Shown here in pieces: positions 41,801-52,094 of a stretch of 64,000 nucleotides of DNA. The stretch is from contig JAZBQD010000014.1 in the NCBI GenBank assembly GCA_036583965.1, positions 43,643,490 to 43,707,489 on the forward strand, in the 5' to 3' direction. Numbering within the stretch: position 1 is the stretch's first letter; each line of letters opens with the position of its first letter. Below the pieces are notes generated by a model. That model was not told the origin of the DNA, ran no database searches, and saw only the letters and a list, made by a program, of their open reading frames with translations. A program made the translations under genes and the position numbers. Source of the stretch: Prunella strophiata. Lineage: Eukaryota > Chordata > Aves > Passeriformes > Prunellidae.

Positions 41801-44800
41801 TATATTTGAATCATGGATCTTTATGAAGTTCTTCCATAGCATTATTGCAGTTGTGTAACAGCTATATAGTCTGAAGTATATAATATATATTCAGATGGGA
41901 CTATCATATACCTCACAACACAATTACAAAGCCTTCAACAAAATGAGCTGACATTTTAAACTCACTTTTTTTTAACCTTACTTCGAAAGGAAGAAATCAG
42001 GATGCATTTAGGACAATCTTTTTGACCACTGGGTGCCACTCTTGCTCTATGTACAATAAACTGCCTGAGACTAACTCAGTCTTCTCAGCCTTTTTGATTT
42101 TTCCTCAGCTTTAAACAACCCTGATTCTTCTAAATTGAGAGGAAAAGATGGAAAAACTTTTACCCAAGTTTTTATTAAGCACTCCTTTTAAAACCTTTTA
42201 TTATTGCTTCTAGCCCCAAGAATGCAATTGTGAAAGAAGTCTATTGCACACAGACCCTTATGATATATGAAGGGTATGGTGAGGTTATAGAATAATCCAT
42301 CCATGTTATGTCTAAATCATCCCACTCAATGGAATAGATATCTACTGCAACTGTGTGGCCCTCTAAGGACATTGCTACTAACAGCATGATACTGAGTTTG
42401 CAACACCACAAGGATACACCACAAAACAGGATTGCCCTGTCTGAGCTTTTTCTAACTTGCCTGCAGTCTTTTTTGTTTTAACTTGCTGCTGGTTTAACAG
42501 CAATTTTTCCAACTGGCCAGGTGTCTGTAGCTAACTTGGTTTACTTCTGTTGATCTCTGTATGGTACAACCATAGTTTTAAATTCATAACAGTAACAAGG
42601 AGCTATTCTATGATATTATCACTAACACCATGATGTAATATCCACAAATACAGGCTGGTATAATAGACATCTCGAGAAGTGGAAATGCAGGATGTGGCAT
42701 ATAAAAGCACAGACATCAGATGACATTCTTAGATCAGACTGCTAATATTTCACCTATACTAACAATCAATTATTGTCTAAATATTTAAGGTGACTTTCAT
42801 CCTTGTCCATAAATTTTGAGTGTAACACTATCCTGTGCATTTTATTTGCTAACTCAAGTAATCCATATCAAACATCACTGCAGGCATATGTATATTACAG
42901 CCCTATGATTTACTACTAGTCCTTTGATTTCATAAATGGGAACCTGAGGTACAGACTAAGAAGGGTTCATAGAAATTAATATTGCATATGATGGAAATAT
43001 ATACTCATCAGTTCAGCTAAGAAAACAGGGAGCTCAGAAGAAGGCTGTGGTGAACTTCGTAATCCCATTATCTATCCCACCAACCTTTAAAATGGCACGG
43101 GCATCATTATATTGTAGCCCAAATGTACTGCAGCTGCAGAATCAAATAATAGAACAAAGAATTCTCTGAAATCATGTCAGAAGTGTGACTGATCAGTGAT
43201 GCATTAAATTACTTACACTTCCAGGTTACCAACCTGAAGATGTTACTATTATGCCTCCTATCCTTACTAAACAAACACTAAAATAGAGACTTTCATGTCA
43301 TACAATTTCTTTAATTTCTATTTCAAACAATACAACTAAAACCCATTTTTCCACTATTGTCTTTTATTTCAATAGATGTCCTTTCCCTGTTATTTCACTG
43401 GTCTGCTCTACCAACTGTTTTGGTGACCAAGTAAAATGCCCTAAATATTCATAGCCTGTGTATGACACTACTAGAATCAAAAAAATACCTGTATTCAGGT
43501 CTTGTAGGATGATCATCCCTTGCCCATCTGTATCCTGATTCATCCTGCAAAACATAGATGTAAAACAACTGCATGATATGTATCTCAATGTCAGATGTTA
43601 AGTAAAATTAGTTGCCAAATGGTAATTAATTACTGCAAAACCAAAGCATTTAATGAGCTAAAAAAATATTAACCCTTGAAACAAGTATCTTCTCAATGTA
43701 TTCACTGTATCTATTCACTTTTTATTTTCTTCCTCTGCCAATATTAAAGAGAGCAACTTTGCAATGCTATACAAAACACAAAAACTACGGAAGTTTCCAA
43801 AGCATATATATATGCTCTGACTTAAAGAAGACTTTCGTCTTTGAAATATAAATTACCATCAACCTTTCCAGTATTTTAACTACCTAGTATTCAAGCCTTA
43901 ATGGGAAAACAAACATCATAAACATGAGAGAAGAATCACCTTATGTACACCTCGGTGTGGAGGGCCACTCCTTCTGTCGTGGGCAAAGCTCCGACCCTCG
44001 TTGTAGTCTCTGTAGTCAGCGTGACCGTAATCGTCATAGCGACTGTAATTCCCGTCCCCAGGTCTCTCAAGCAGTGGTGGTTTCTTGGGCACAATGTTTA
44101 CTATTCTGTGGTAATCACCCTAAATCACAAAATACACAAAATCATACTGGTTTTAACAGCTGAAAATCTGTAACGAATACACACAAGTAGAACCAAGTTA
44201 TTTCTAAATATGGGACTTAAAAGAGGAAATTGCACAGGGAAACAGCAACATTAAAAATCATGCCAGTCTGACAGTGGAATAACTTATTAAATCTAATTGG
44301 ACACTACTCATATTCAATCCTTAGGGAGTACAAGTTTAATTATAGAGGGAAAATTTTAAACATGGTTTAATTGTCTTTTGAAAGTTTATAAGCAGTAGCA
44401 TTAGCTAGTTTCTGAGCATGAGTTAGCCATATGTATTTCTCAGATTTTTACATTATCTTTAGAATGCAACAAAAAAAGTTACACCTGTAATGCCTGTAAA
44501 AAAAGAGTCCTTTTGAAAATACTAACTATTTTCCTTATATCCATAACATCCTCCACACTACAGAGACTGTAGTTAAGACAGACCTTGCCTCATAATCTGA
44601 ATAGATAACACACACTGAATACAATGCAGTAGGTGATCTGAAGACTCAACTGACAGAATTTTGACACTCTCATTTTTTCTTTTATTGCAAATGTCAGACA
44701 GCTTTTTGCTAGAACACAAAATTAATTAATTTCTTTCAAATAACATGTCACATACCATTTGTCAGGTAAACAAATTCTTTGCTTATTAAGTTCAAATTGC

Positions 44801-47027
44801 ACAGCTGCAAAAAATACAAATTCAATTTTACTAGAACTAAGTTTTAAATAAGTCAACCACAAATAAAAAGGCGAATGAAAACACAAATGCAAGATTTTGT
44901 GTTTTAAGTCTTCCTCCTTTAGCAAAACATTTTTTTCATGGGCCTTAAACAAAAGCTATAAATGCACAGACTTGAGTTAGCATGTGCAATTTTGGGGGGG
45001 GTGGGGCAAGGGAAGATACTCAAACTATTTTTTTAACAGTAAGAAGTCACAGTCTAATGCACTGATACTTTTTGCACAAAAATACATTGCATTCACAAAC
45101 TGCTAAATATTGTCATGCAAAAAAATGTTAGTTTTGACTTCAGAGACTACCCAACAAACAGACTTGAGGGCAATACAAAGCCAGCCTACAGCCATACTGG
45201 TGCAAAGTGGAGACTACATACACAATCCTACACAGTCACAAAGCTTGATCTCCTACCTCACCAAACATCCTCCACAGGTAATTTTTTTTTTTTTTAGTTT
45301 GGTGTCTTACAAGTTGTGCTGTGTAGCTTAAATGAAACTGCTCCATGCTTTAACCTCACACCCAGAAGACCCCACCACATAACTACAATGACACATAGAA
45401 GAACAGTTACATGAAAACTCAGTGAGTATCCTACTTGCACAATTATGTCAAGTGCTTGCAATTTTATGTTCTTTAACTGTGTTTCTACTACAATCTACAC
45501 TTGCTATACAATTAGCACCCAGTTTAGATGAGGACACATCTCTTGCTTTCTTCAAAAAAAAGATACACAAAGTATTACACCAAAAATCAGTTTACCAAAA
45601 TACAAATATTCTAAAACAGTTACAACAAATTTGAAAATTAAAAAAAGAAACTAAGACTTAATTCAGTAGGCAGCCCATTATTTCTGTGCAGAAGCATGTG
45701 CCAGATTGCTGACTTCAAGAAATAAGGAAAAAATGAACTTGGGGTCTACTAGGAACTTACACAGGTACATAAATCCATCCCCTACGGTACAGCCATTGTA
45801 TAAAGGTACAGTATAATGTTATAATGCTATAGATACAATGCTTACTACACACTTACATCACCATGAATCCTTGGAGGGAGACGTTCTCTTGGAACTCTTT
45901 CATAGTCGTATCGCCCTTCAGACCACATTTCATCTCTTCGGTATGCCACTAAAGACAATCAAAATACAATTAGTGAAAACCAGACTGATGATGAATAGAC
46001 AAAAGGACAGTGAGCAGAAAAATAAAGGTTCCAGGATTTCTCCCAATATGTATTATGCACAAGCCCTGTACATACACTTTTTATTATTAGCCCTTTAAAA
46101 CACAGGAAAGTATGTAATGTATGTACATGGAGCAAAAATAACTCACAGTATGGGCATGAACATGGAACTGGAAATTAGTTCAGTATAATCAGTAAAATTA
46201 CAGGACTTGGAGATACTACAAACCACTCTATTGAAATATGCATACTGCAAATACTATTGTACAAACAAATGCATACACACAAAGCTTACAGCAATTTTAA
46301 TACTGTTCTGCTAAAAAAACTGAAACTAAAAAAAGTAATTCAACATCCATCTATTAGATTAAATAATTTCTACTTTTTAATAAAACATAATTTTTAATCA
46401 TTTCATCAACTCAGCTGTCTGGAAAGAGAATCAAAATGCAGCACATAATTTCTTAGTACAAAGCCCCACATTTTGATTACATGCATACAATACATTCTTC
46501 ACATGAAGGTACTTCCTGTTTTAAATTGGGAGCCAGCAGTACAAAAATATACCTCTTTTCAGAGGAAAGTGACTTTGGAAGCAGAGTTAGTCATTAAAGA
46601 CAGGTGGAAATAATCATCCTAAGAGATTCTAGTCATGCTGTGCTAGACAACACAGATTTGAGGAGTTCAAACCTTTCTGCTGATTATAAAGATGATAAAT
46701 CATCTACTATACATCACTAAAAGTAGATATGCAACTGCTAGAATTATATTTTTCAAACCTTCCCTTCACAATAGTAGCTCTAGCTGTTAAAAACAGTCAA
46801 TATGGAAAAGTAACAGCAGGTCATGTTCAGAAGGAGAAATACAAAATGTTACCTACTTGTACAAAATAAAAACACTTTACTGGAAATAGACTTCTGAGGC
46901 TATATAAAATTATTGATTAGTACAGTTGTTAAGAATCAACATAAAAGGTTTTATTAATGGTAAACCAAGGTAGCACTAATTTTGATACACACTTTTGCAA
47001 AATATAACAAACACTCACATACTTACT
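20707..47027 (-). CDS. PPHLN1: PPHLN1, periphilin-1 (HUSH complex subunit), N-terminal and central exons; C-terminal exons not in window
   Basis: Nuclear protein that with TASOR and MPP8 forms the HUSH complex, which directs H3K9me3 silencing of retroelements and intronless DNA; this is known from the family. Coding segments on the - strand are 47027 (A of ATG), 45857-45948, 43949-44119, 43489-43544, 29700-29950, 26533-26612, 23363-23482 and 20707-20848, all GT-AG with matching phases, about 304 residues. Parts: a Tyr/Arg-rich disordered N-terminus ([16 protein letters not shown]); a Ser/Arg region (about 108-165) with [14 protein letters not shown] and [25 protein letters not shown]; and a helical [13 protein letters not shown] segment. 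The last part seen, [14 protein letters not shown], leads into the TASOR-binding C-terminal domain, whose exons were not found. The final exon has a one-base frameshift, described separately. Identity is secure. Confidence 0.93.
23363..23482 (-). CDS. PPHLN1: PPHLN1 exon, residues 218-257
   Basis: Acceptor TTTTTGTACAG, donor GTAAGA after TATGAT. Forty codons in phase 0: [20 protein letters not shown], then a short acidic linker [10 protein letters not shown]. The alanine-rich part is predicted helical and strongly conserved in the family. Confidence 0.95.
26385..26410. repeat. Short inverted repeat
   Basis: TCCTATTCCT, loop ATTGTA, AGGAATAGGA: a 10-bp perfect stem about 120 bp past the donor of the 26533-26612 PPHLN1 exon in transcript sense. 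Confidence 0.8.
26533..26612 (-). CDS. PPHLN1: PPHLN1 exon, residues 191 (part)-217
   Basis: Acceptor TTTCTTAATTGTAG followed by GTAAGGAG; donor GTGAGT after TCAAAG. Two bases complete Gly191, then 26 codons including [18 protein letters not shown]. The exon starts with GTAAGG, so the acceptor reads AG|GTAAG. At 80 nt, skipping would break the frame. A CR1 copy begins only 130 bp upstream in the transcript sense. Confidence 0.93.
26743..27048 (+). mobile_element. CR1 LINE, 3' fragment
   Basis: On the + strand: GGGCTCAAGCTGTGCCAGGG, GGCTCAGGCTGGACACCAGG, AGGGAGGTGGTGGAGCCACT, GACATGGCATTTAGTGCCAT, and the terminal GGTCTTTTCCAACCTTAATG with ATTCTAT. Antisense to PPHLN1, in the intron upstream of the 26533-26612 exon. 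Confidence 0.93.
28482..28523. repeat. Tandem duplication, 2 x 21 bp
   Basis: TGTAAATCCATTTAAATGTAC is followed directly by TGTAAATCCATTTAAATATAC; one base differs. The second copy ends exactly where the palindrome at 28524 begins. Confidence 0.9.
28524..28555. repeat. Perfect 32-bp AT palindrome
   Basis: The arm TATATGTATATACTAT (28524-28539) is followed by its exact reverse complement ATAGTATATACATATA with no spacer. It can form a cruciform or, in RNA, a long hairpin. Lies in the PPHLN1 intron between the exons at 26.6 and 29.7 kb. Confidence 0.9.
29700..29950 (-). CDS. PPHLN1: PPHLN1 Ser/Arg-rich exon, residues 107-190
   Basis: Acceptor TTGTCTTCCAAG, donor GTAATG after CAGCAAG. The first base completes Arg107; 83 codons and one base follow. 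It carries [33 protein letters not shown] and [18 protein letters not shown], the best-conserved part of the gene. It is an RS-like, probably phosphorylated and disordered region linked to self-association. The 3' end ([14 protein letters not shown]) differs clearly from the mammalian sequence I recall. Confidence 0.95.
30852..30883. repeat. Hairpin, 14-bp perfect stem, 4-nt loop
   Basis: TCTTAGAGGTTTCT, loop CCAT, AGAAACCTCTAAGA. Preceded by an imperfect direct repeat AGGTACTTCTCTTAG / AGGTACTTCTCTCTTAG. It is 0.9 kb upstream of the PPHLN1 Ser/Arg exon. Too short for a typical miRNA precursor. Confidence 0.85.
33046..33088. repeat. Two overlapping hairpins with identical TAAA loops
   Basis: TCTTCAATTTA-TAAA-TAAATTGAAGA (33046-33071) and AGAAGCTA-TAAA-TAGCTTCT (33069-33088). 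The stems are 11 and 8 bp, share three bases and carry the same loop. In a PPHLN1 intron. Confidence 0.8.
34464..34565 (+). mobile_element. CR1 LINE, short 3' end
   Basis: About 100 bp of the extreme CR1 3' end: CAGGGGGTTGGCTAGATGAC, then CCTTCCAACCCAAACCAGTC and TATCATTCTGTAA. Lies in the 13.5-kb PPHLN1 intron, antisense to the gene. Confidence 0.85.
40461..40995 (-). mobile_element. CR1 LINE, 3' fragment
   Basis: The + strand shows the reverse complement of CR1: AACATAAGGGGTTGGAAGGG, TCCTCTCCTCCAGGCTGAAC, AAGTGACCTCAGCTGCTCCA, CTTCTCCTCAAGGCCCTTCA, TTGCCCTCCTTTGGACAGCT and GTGGTGCCCAAAACTGTGCA. Same orientation as PPHLN1, in its large intron. Truncated at the 5' end like the other copies. 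Confidence 0.93.
43489..43544 (-). CDS. PPHLN1: PPHLN1 exon, residues 89-106
   Basis: Acceptor ATGTTTTGCAG, donor GTATTTTT. A 56-nt exon encoding [18 protein letters not shown] plus AG of Arg107. It keeps the tryptophan in the GYRW motif of the family. Ends in phase 2, matching the next exon 13.5 kb away. Confidence 0.93.
43949..44119 (-). CDS. PPHLN1: PPHLN1 exon, residues 32-88
   Basis: Acceptor ATTTAG, then GGTGATTACCACAG; donor GTACAT after CGAGGT. It has 57 codons in phase 0: [16 protein letters not shown], a Tyr/Asp-rich piece ([15 protein letters not shown]), then [13 protein letters not shown]. In human this block is present in some isoforms and absent from others. Being 171 nt and phase 0 at both ends, it could likewise be skipped without a frameshift here. 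Confidence 0.93.
45857..45948 (-). CDS. PPHLN1: PPHLN1 exon with start region (residues 2-31)
   Basis: The - strand acceptor TGTCTTTAG precedes TGGCATACC; the donor GTAAGT follows GGTGAT. It holds two bases of the split ATG plus 30 codons ([18 protein letters not shown] and onward), ending in phase 0. An internal ATG (MWSEG, residue 8) can serve as the start when the 48-nt upstream exon is skipped. Confidence 0.93.
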
Positions 47028-47074
47028 TTTCTGTCAATTTTAGCAACACTGCTTCTGAAGATCCATTCACTTAC
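47027..47074 (-). other. PPHLN1: PPHLN1 alternative 48-nt exon that supplies the A of a split start codon
   Basis: On the - strand, a branch-like CTAAC and the tract TATTTTATTTGTAG lead into 48 nt ending CAGAAAA, followed by donor GTAAGTATG. Joined to the next exon (TGGCATACC), the last A forms ATG in the context AGAAAATGG, a strong Kozak match, opening [12 protein letters not shown]. An in-frame TGA lies just upstream. If this exon is skipped, exon 1 (ending CAG) would join TGG, no ATG forms, and the next usable start is MWSEG. Human periphilin isoforms with both N-termini are known to me. The exon begins with GTAAGT, so its acceptor is also a potential regenerated donor. Confidence 0.6.
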
Positions 47075-50000
47075 CTACAAATAAAATATACTGAGGTTAG
47101 GAAAAACTACAAATATACTTATGATAAGTATATTTTGTTCTGTTAAGTAAACTAGACAGGTACAATCTAAATATTTAAACTGCCTGTACTCTGTGATCTG
47201 TCTTTGTAAAGAAAAATAAGATTCAATTGCATGTGATATGAAGTTAATGAAAAGCTTGATCTAACAAAGACTTTTCTTTTGGTAAAAGAGGGTGAATCCT
47301 GATAAAGATGCTTTTTCCTTAACTACAAGATGCATTGATGTTCAGAGATTTTGACCCTAGCATTGGTTCAAACAGATTATCTTCTTGAAATATAGTCCCA
47401 TTTTATAACAGACTTAAGTTTCTTCTACAACCAAGACACAGAACTAGTCTGATGTAGCTACAGGTTATAAATCAAAAGCTGACTAAACCAACCAGCTGAT
47501 CCTACTTTTGGTAAGGACAAAAGCAAGAGGATCCACTGTCCCTGCCCTCTCCAATAAGCTCCATCTAAGAGTTACTAATTCTGAAACCACTGCTCATATT
47601 GCTGCACTGGATGCTCAGGTACATCATTGGAAGCACCTTCCTGGCACTTTCACAGTAACTGCCTCAACTTTTCTTTATTTTGTACTTCACTGACTTTTTC
47701 TAGAGCCTTAGTAATGCACACCAGGGCTATATGTGCATGAACAGCTCTTAGGCCAGCCCCATCCCCTCCTTCCCACATTACCAGGAGGATGCTCTATCTG
47801 CTCTTAGCTGTCCCCACCGTCCTCTTTTCTTGGTGCCCAGAACAGTACTTGAAATTTCCGTGTTTTTATGTACCAGGAGGGACAGAATTAGCTATGGCAA
47901 GACAAAATCATTATGTTGAAAAGGCATCATGTGCTCTGCCTTAAAACACTTCACTGCTGGTCCCTCATGCCCAGCCCTTGCCCAGGGTGGACCATTCCTT
48001 CTGTCTATACTTGCCCACAGCTGGGAAGCACCTCAACTGCTCACAGCACCCACTTCCCTCCCCTGCTCATCCACAGCCCACCTCACACACAGACACGATT
48101 TAGGTACTTGATGGCAACCCTCAGTTTTTTTAGACAAATAGCAAAATACCAGAAGCTGAATTCAGAGGAGGTTTTCAAGTGGGCTGCTTTTTTTTCTAAT
48201 TTGAAAAATACAGTAGTGGCCCTGTCCTTTTGCCTGCAGAAGTTATTGAAACTGTTAACTGAACACAATATTCAAAAGCAACACATCTCAGATAAGTGCT
48301 GCTGAAGTTGAGGGCAAACTTACACCTCATGCTGCTTTGTCAGTGAAACCACCTCCAACATCCCAACACACATCACTGGCAGAAGGCGCCAACACTCACA
48401 TACACACCCCATTATTTATCAGGAAGCAAGGCTGATAAAAACACTCCCTTTTTTATCACTGTTGGACCTCACTGAAATGAGCAAGAATTAAGACCAGTAT
48501 TTCAACAAAAACACAAGCTTGAAAAAAGTAGAGACACACTATCACAAAAGTCAACAGACTGACAAAAAAATATACACTAGAAAACAAGCAACTATGCAAG
48601 TGCAAGAAAAATCTCATCTGCATTTAGAGGAATTAAATGAAGAAAGTTAATCAGGCAGAATCAACCATCAAGTACATTGGTTAAAATGCTGGTAAGGCAA
48701 ACAAGTAGAAGACCAGTTTTATACAGAAGACAAAACAGATAAATTTTAGCTGAGAACAATGAGATAAAATATGATCTACTTGAAAATACCAAAAGAAAAA
48801 AAATGTTTGAAGGGAAGAAAATGCAATTCCCAGCATCTTGAGCACATTTTATCTGTTTCTACAGAAAAAGAAAACAATCCATTTCTTAACTGATGTGACC
48901 TAACACAGCTTTAATAACAACCATGGACAGTTTAAACTCTTAGGATCAATATCAGAAGATTCCATTAACAAAGACTCAAGAGCTCAAATCTCAAATTCAT
49001 TATGCTGTATTGAGATTCATCTGTTCTCTCAGCAGGTACAAAGTTGTTGTAAAACAAAGAATGAGAAAAATCTGGTTTTGTTTCACACCTAACACTATAA
49101 CTCATCCTGATTAACTATTTTCTATAAGTATATACAACAAAAACAGTTGATATTTAATATTATGTTATATAATCACTTGCTATATTAATTTAAACAATCT
49201 CTTCCTATTTTTGATCAGAGGTGACTATTTTACCTAAAGCAAAGTCTTCTCTCAAATAAACACATTCTGTAAGTGCAGAGGTCATTCTATAAACACAACA
49301 CAAGCTGGTCTATTGTAGCCAACCACCAAGAATGGCTTTACTCCAATTAGCACTATGTTGTGCTCTATGCTAACAAAGGTTCTCTCATAAGGCACACTAC
49401 ACAGGTCTCTTCAGATTTTTTGCACCCTCCTGATGCATTTGCAAAAGCACTCCACAAGAATTGTGTACAATTCTTGTCTGCTTACACTTACTAGAGACAA
49501 CAATTTTCATCAATGCTACAAGTATCTACTTCTCCAGGATTTTTAATTTTCTAGCATGTGCTATCATCCTTCTGCAGAATTTAAACTTTTGTTTTCCACA
49601 CATACAGCTTCCTAATCCAGATGGCTACATCTTGCCATATGTGAACAAAGCGAATGCAGAGACAGGCAGCTGGAGTGCCTCCCATGCCACTGGGGATATA
49701 CCTGGTTTTATAATGTTACTTTGATAAACAGCAGAGACTGACAAATGTGAGCCAATTCTGTCTATCCTCTACTTTGGAAAGCTCTCAAAAACCTCAAATG
49801 CTTTTGTACAAGATGTAGGAGAGATGTAACTTATTAGCAAGATCACTCTAAAACTTGCAATGATTCCTGCTGTGAGGATATAAAGACAGACAGAAAGCAT
49901 TGTTTTATCTTCCAACAATTAGACTCTGTATTTGATACTCTTCAAAGATATCCCAGTATCTCTTACCTAGACAGAAGGCAAGGCAAATAAAAATGGGTTT

Positions 50001-51750
50001 GGGGGAGAAAGCAACTTTCTCATCTTCCCCTCACACTTGGGACAGGTAGAACACACTGAATAGACACAGTCCCACTGGTAAAATGAACAAGCAGAAGTGT
50101 GAGAGCAGAGGGAAAAATCCAACACATCAGGAAATAAAATAACGTGAGAGAGGCTCTAAGGAAAAACAGAGATTTAAAGACAATCTGTCTCTGCCTAATA
50201 GCAAACATTAGGCTGTCAGAGTTTCAAAAACAAGTAGAAATATGACTCCAACAAGTCTAGGGATAGTCACCTAGATACCAAGAGGCTTTCTTCCAACCTT
50301 TCTCAACCCAGTCACAATAATCTTGACTTAAAATAACATATAAACTGAATGTAATTAATAACAGCAGCAGCATTCCAATGGGGATTTACAATCCCACCAG
50401 CTCCACTTCCTTACTACATCATTCTAATATGTCACTGGGACCAGAGCAATGGAAGTAATGCATTGGGGGTTATATTAACAGAATGAGTGATATGTTAGCA
50501 CTTATCTTTGCCTGAGCACCTGCAGTTACTGACCTGTCTATCCTCAGTGCCAGTGCCATGAAAAGCAGATTCTGTGCCTGTACCTGCAATATTCTACCAG
50601 GCTGCTCCACCACCAATGTCACCTACAAACACCTGCATGAATCACCACTGCTCCTGTGGCTTTCCATCCTGCAGCACAAACACTCTGACAACACAATATG
50701 GCAGCATCCATACTTCTGCCATAACCAGTCAAAAATTGCTCTTGAAAGTACCAACCAACCCACAGTACTTCACCCATGGCAAATCACTGTATCATATTGT
50801 CCTCACTGGTTGTGCAGGTTTCCACATCTTTTTCGTTATTTCTGGTCCGTCTTTGTTACCCTTGAAATCACAGATATGCCAGATAAAGAATTTACAGACT
50901 ATCCTTGAAAACTCTAATGGATGGGAAGGAGCCTACTTAAGGAAGCATGAGTGAGAATAAAGAACCACAAAGAGTAGACTTGAGATGCTTAAATACTAGT
51001 AAGAGCTTAAAATATTACAGCATACCCTGTTGTTAAACTAATCACACAGATTTATTCTGAAGGACTTATTCCAGTGCTTATTAGGAAATGAGCTGAATGA
51101 CACACTCATGTCTTATTTATTCCTCTAGAAACAATAAGGATACTGATACTGCACCAACATACCCACCACACACATCAGTTAAAGTGTTTACAATGGGATT
51201 TATATAGCCTCCAAACACTCAATGCGAATTACTGTTTAAAATTACTCTCAGATGAATGTATAGAGAGGACAACCCTTAACTTCCACACAAATATACAAAT
51301 TAAACTGAGAATCAAAGTCTCCTGTCCCAGATGGGTTTTAAAGAGGATTAAACGATGAGGTTTACAAGCCATCCCGGGTGCTAACCTGCCCAGAGGAGGC
51401 CGTCCATCCCCCGCTCCCTCCCGCCGCTGGGTTTCAGCCCACCTTGCGGGCAGTGGGGCTCCACAGAGCTCCCGCCGCCCTCGGGCTGCCCGCCCAGGGA
51501 GGGACTGCGCTCCCCACGCCATTCCGGACGGAGCCGCTTCCCGGGACGGGCGCTCCGCGACCCCCGGAGCACGTGCTCGCCGCGGGGGCAGGAAGGCGGC
51601 CCGGGGCGCCCCGCAAGAAGCCGAGCGCGTCCCACCGCAGCCGCGGGCCAGAGGATCAGGCTCCGGCCCCGCTGGTTCTGCGGAGGAAGGTGGCCAGCCC
51701 CCACTGCCAGCCCCGGCTCGGCCCCGCTCCCGGCCCCGCCGCTCACGCAC

Positions 51751-51830
51751 CTGCCGCTCTGCCGCTCTCCCGCTCCGCCGCTCCCGCAGCGCGGCGCCCC
51801 GCGCAGCCCCGCACGGCCACTGCCGCTTCC
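51751..51830 (-). other. PPHLN1: Probable non-coding exon 1 of PPHLN1 (5' limit approximate)
   Basis: On the - strand, GCGGCAG|GTGCGTGAG is a good donor, with the last exon base at 51751. The exon would start somewhere in the island above it. Another donor, GGGCAG|GTTAGC near 51385, is weaker. There is no transcript evidence, so the 5' limit given is a guess. Confidence 0.5.
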
Positions 51831-51949
51831 GGCGCGCACGAGCCGCCGGCGGAAGCCCCGCCCGCTGCCGCGGAGCCGCCGCCCATTGGCCGCGGCCGCG
51901 CCGGGAGCCGCGCGTCGGCGGAAGCGCGCCGGGCCGGGCCGGGCTGGGC

Positions 51950-52094
51950 TGGGCCAGGGGTGGCGGAGGAGCGGAGGAGCGAGCCGTGTGTCCCCGGCTG
52001 TCCCGTCCCGTGCACCCCACCGGGACCGCAGCTGCGCCTCTCCGGGCCGCGCCGCACCATGGGCTCCCTTGCGGGCTGAGCCCCGCCGTGACGG
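51950..52094 (+). other. ZCRB1: Probable non-coding exon 1 of ZCRB1 (5' limit approximate)
   Basis: The ZCRB1 start codon lies four bases into exon 2, so there must be an upstream leader exon. The CpG island is the natural place. The best + strand donor candidate I see is GACGG|GTACGC, with the exon ending at 52094. The 5' end is unknown and set only by the island's geometry. Other GT sites in the island, such as GCGG|GTGTCG near 52120, cannot be excluded. Confidence 0.4.
52059..52079 (+). other. Upstream ORF, 6 codons, optimal Kozak context
   Basis: GCCGCACCATGG surrounds this ATG, with A at -3 and G at +4, the best vertebrate context. The frame reads MGSLAG then TGA. If the ZCRB1 leader includes this stretch, most scanning ribosomes would meet this uORF before the ZCRB1 ATG, whose own context is weaker. 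The peptide itself is probably irrelevant. Confidence 0.5.

Larger units (their letters stand above)
29951..43488 (-). other. PPHLN1: Large PPHLN1 intron, 13.5 kb
   Basis: Joins the Ser/Arg exon to the GYRW exon (phase 2). It holds CR1 fragments at 34.5 and 40.5 kb, small hairpins at 30.9 and 33.1 kb, and a long unexplained open frame at 38.3 kb on the opposite strand. The rest is plain AT-rich sequence. Confidence 0.8.
44120..51750 (-). other. PPHLN1: PPHLN1 5' introns
   Basis: Introns of 1.7 kb (44120-45856), 1.1 kb (45949-47026) and 4.7 kb (47075-51750). There is a G8TG4 run at about 44994-45005 and patches of moderate GC at 47.5-48.4 and 50.4-50.9 kb, with chance open frames only. Confidence 0.7.

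Noticed and set aside
44990..45006. G-rich run (G8TG4) as a possible quadruplex
   Set aside because: It is one isolated run, not four spaced G tracts, so intramolecular folding is poorly supported.
50558..50954. Overlapping 116- and 126-codon + strand frames
   Set aside because: Two frames open over the same bases, Cys/His/Thr-rich without spacing of a zinc finger, no splice context.
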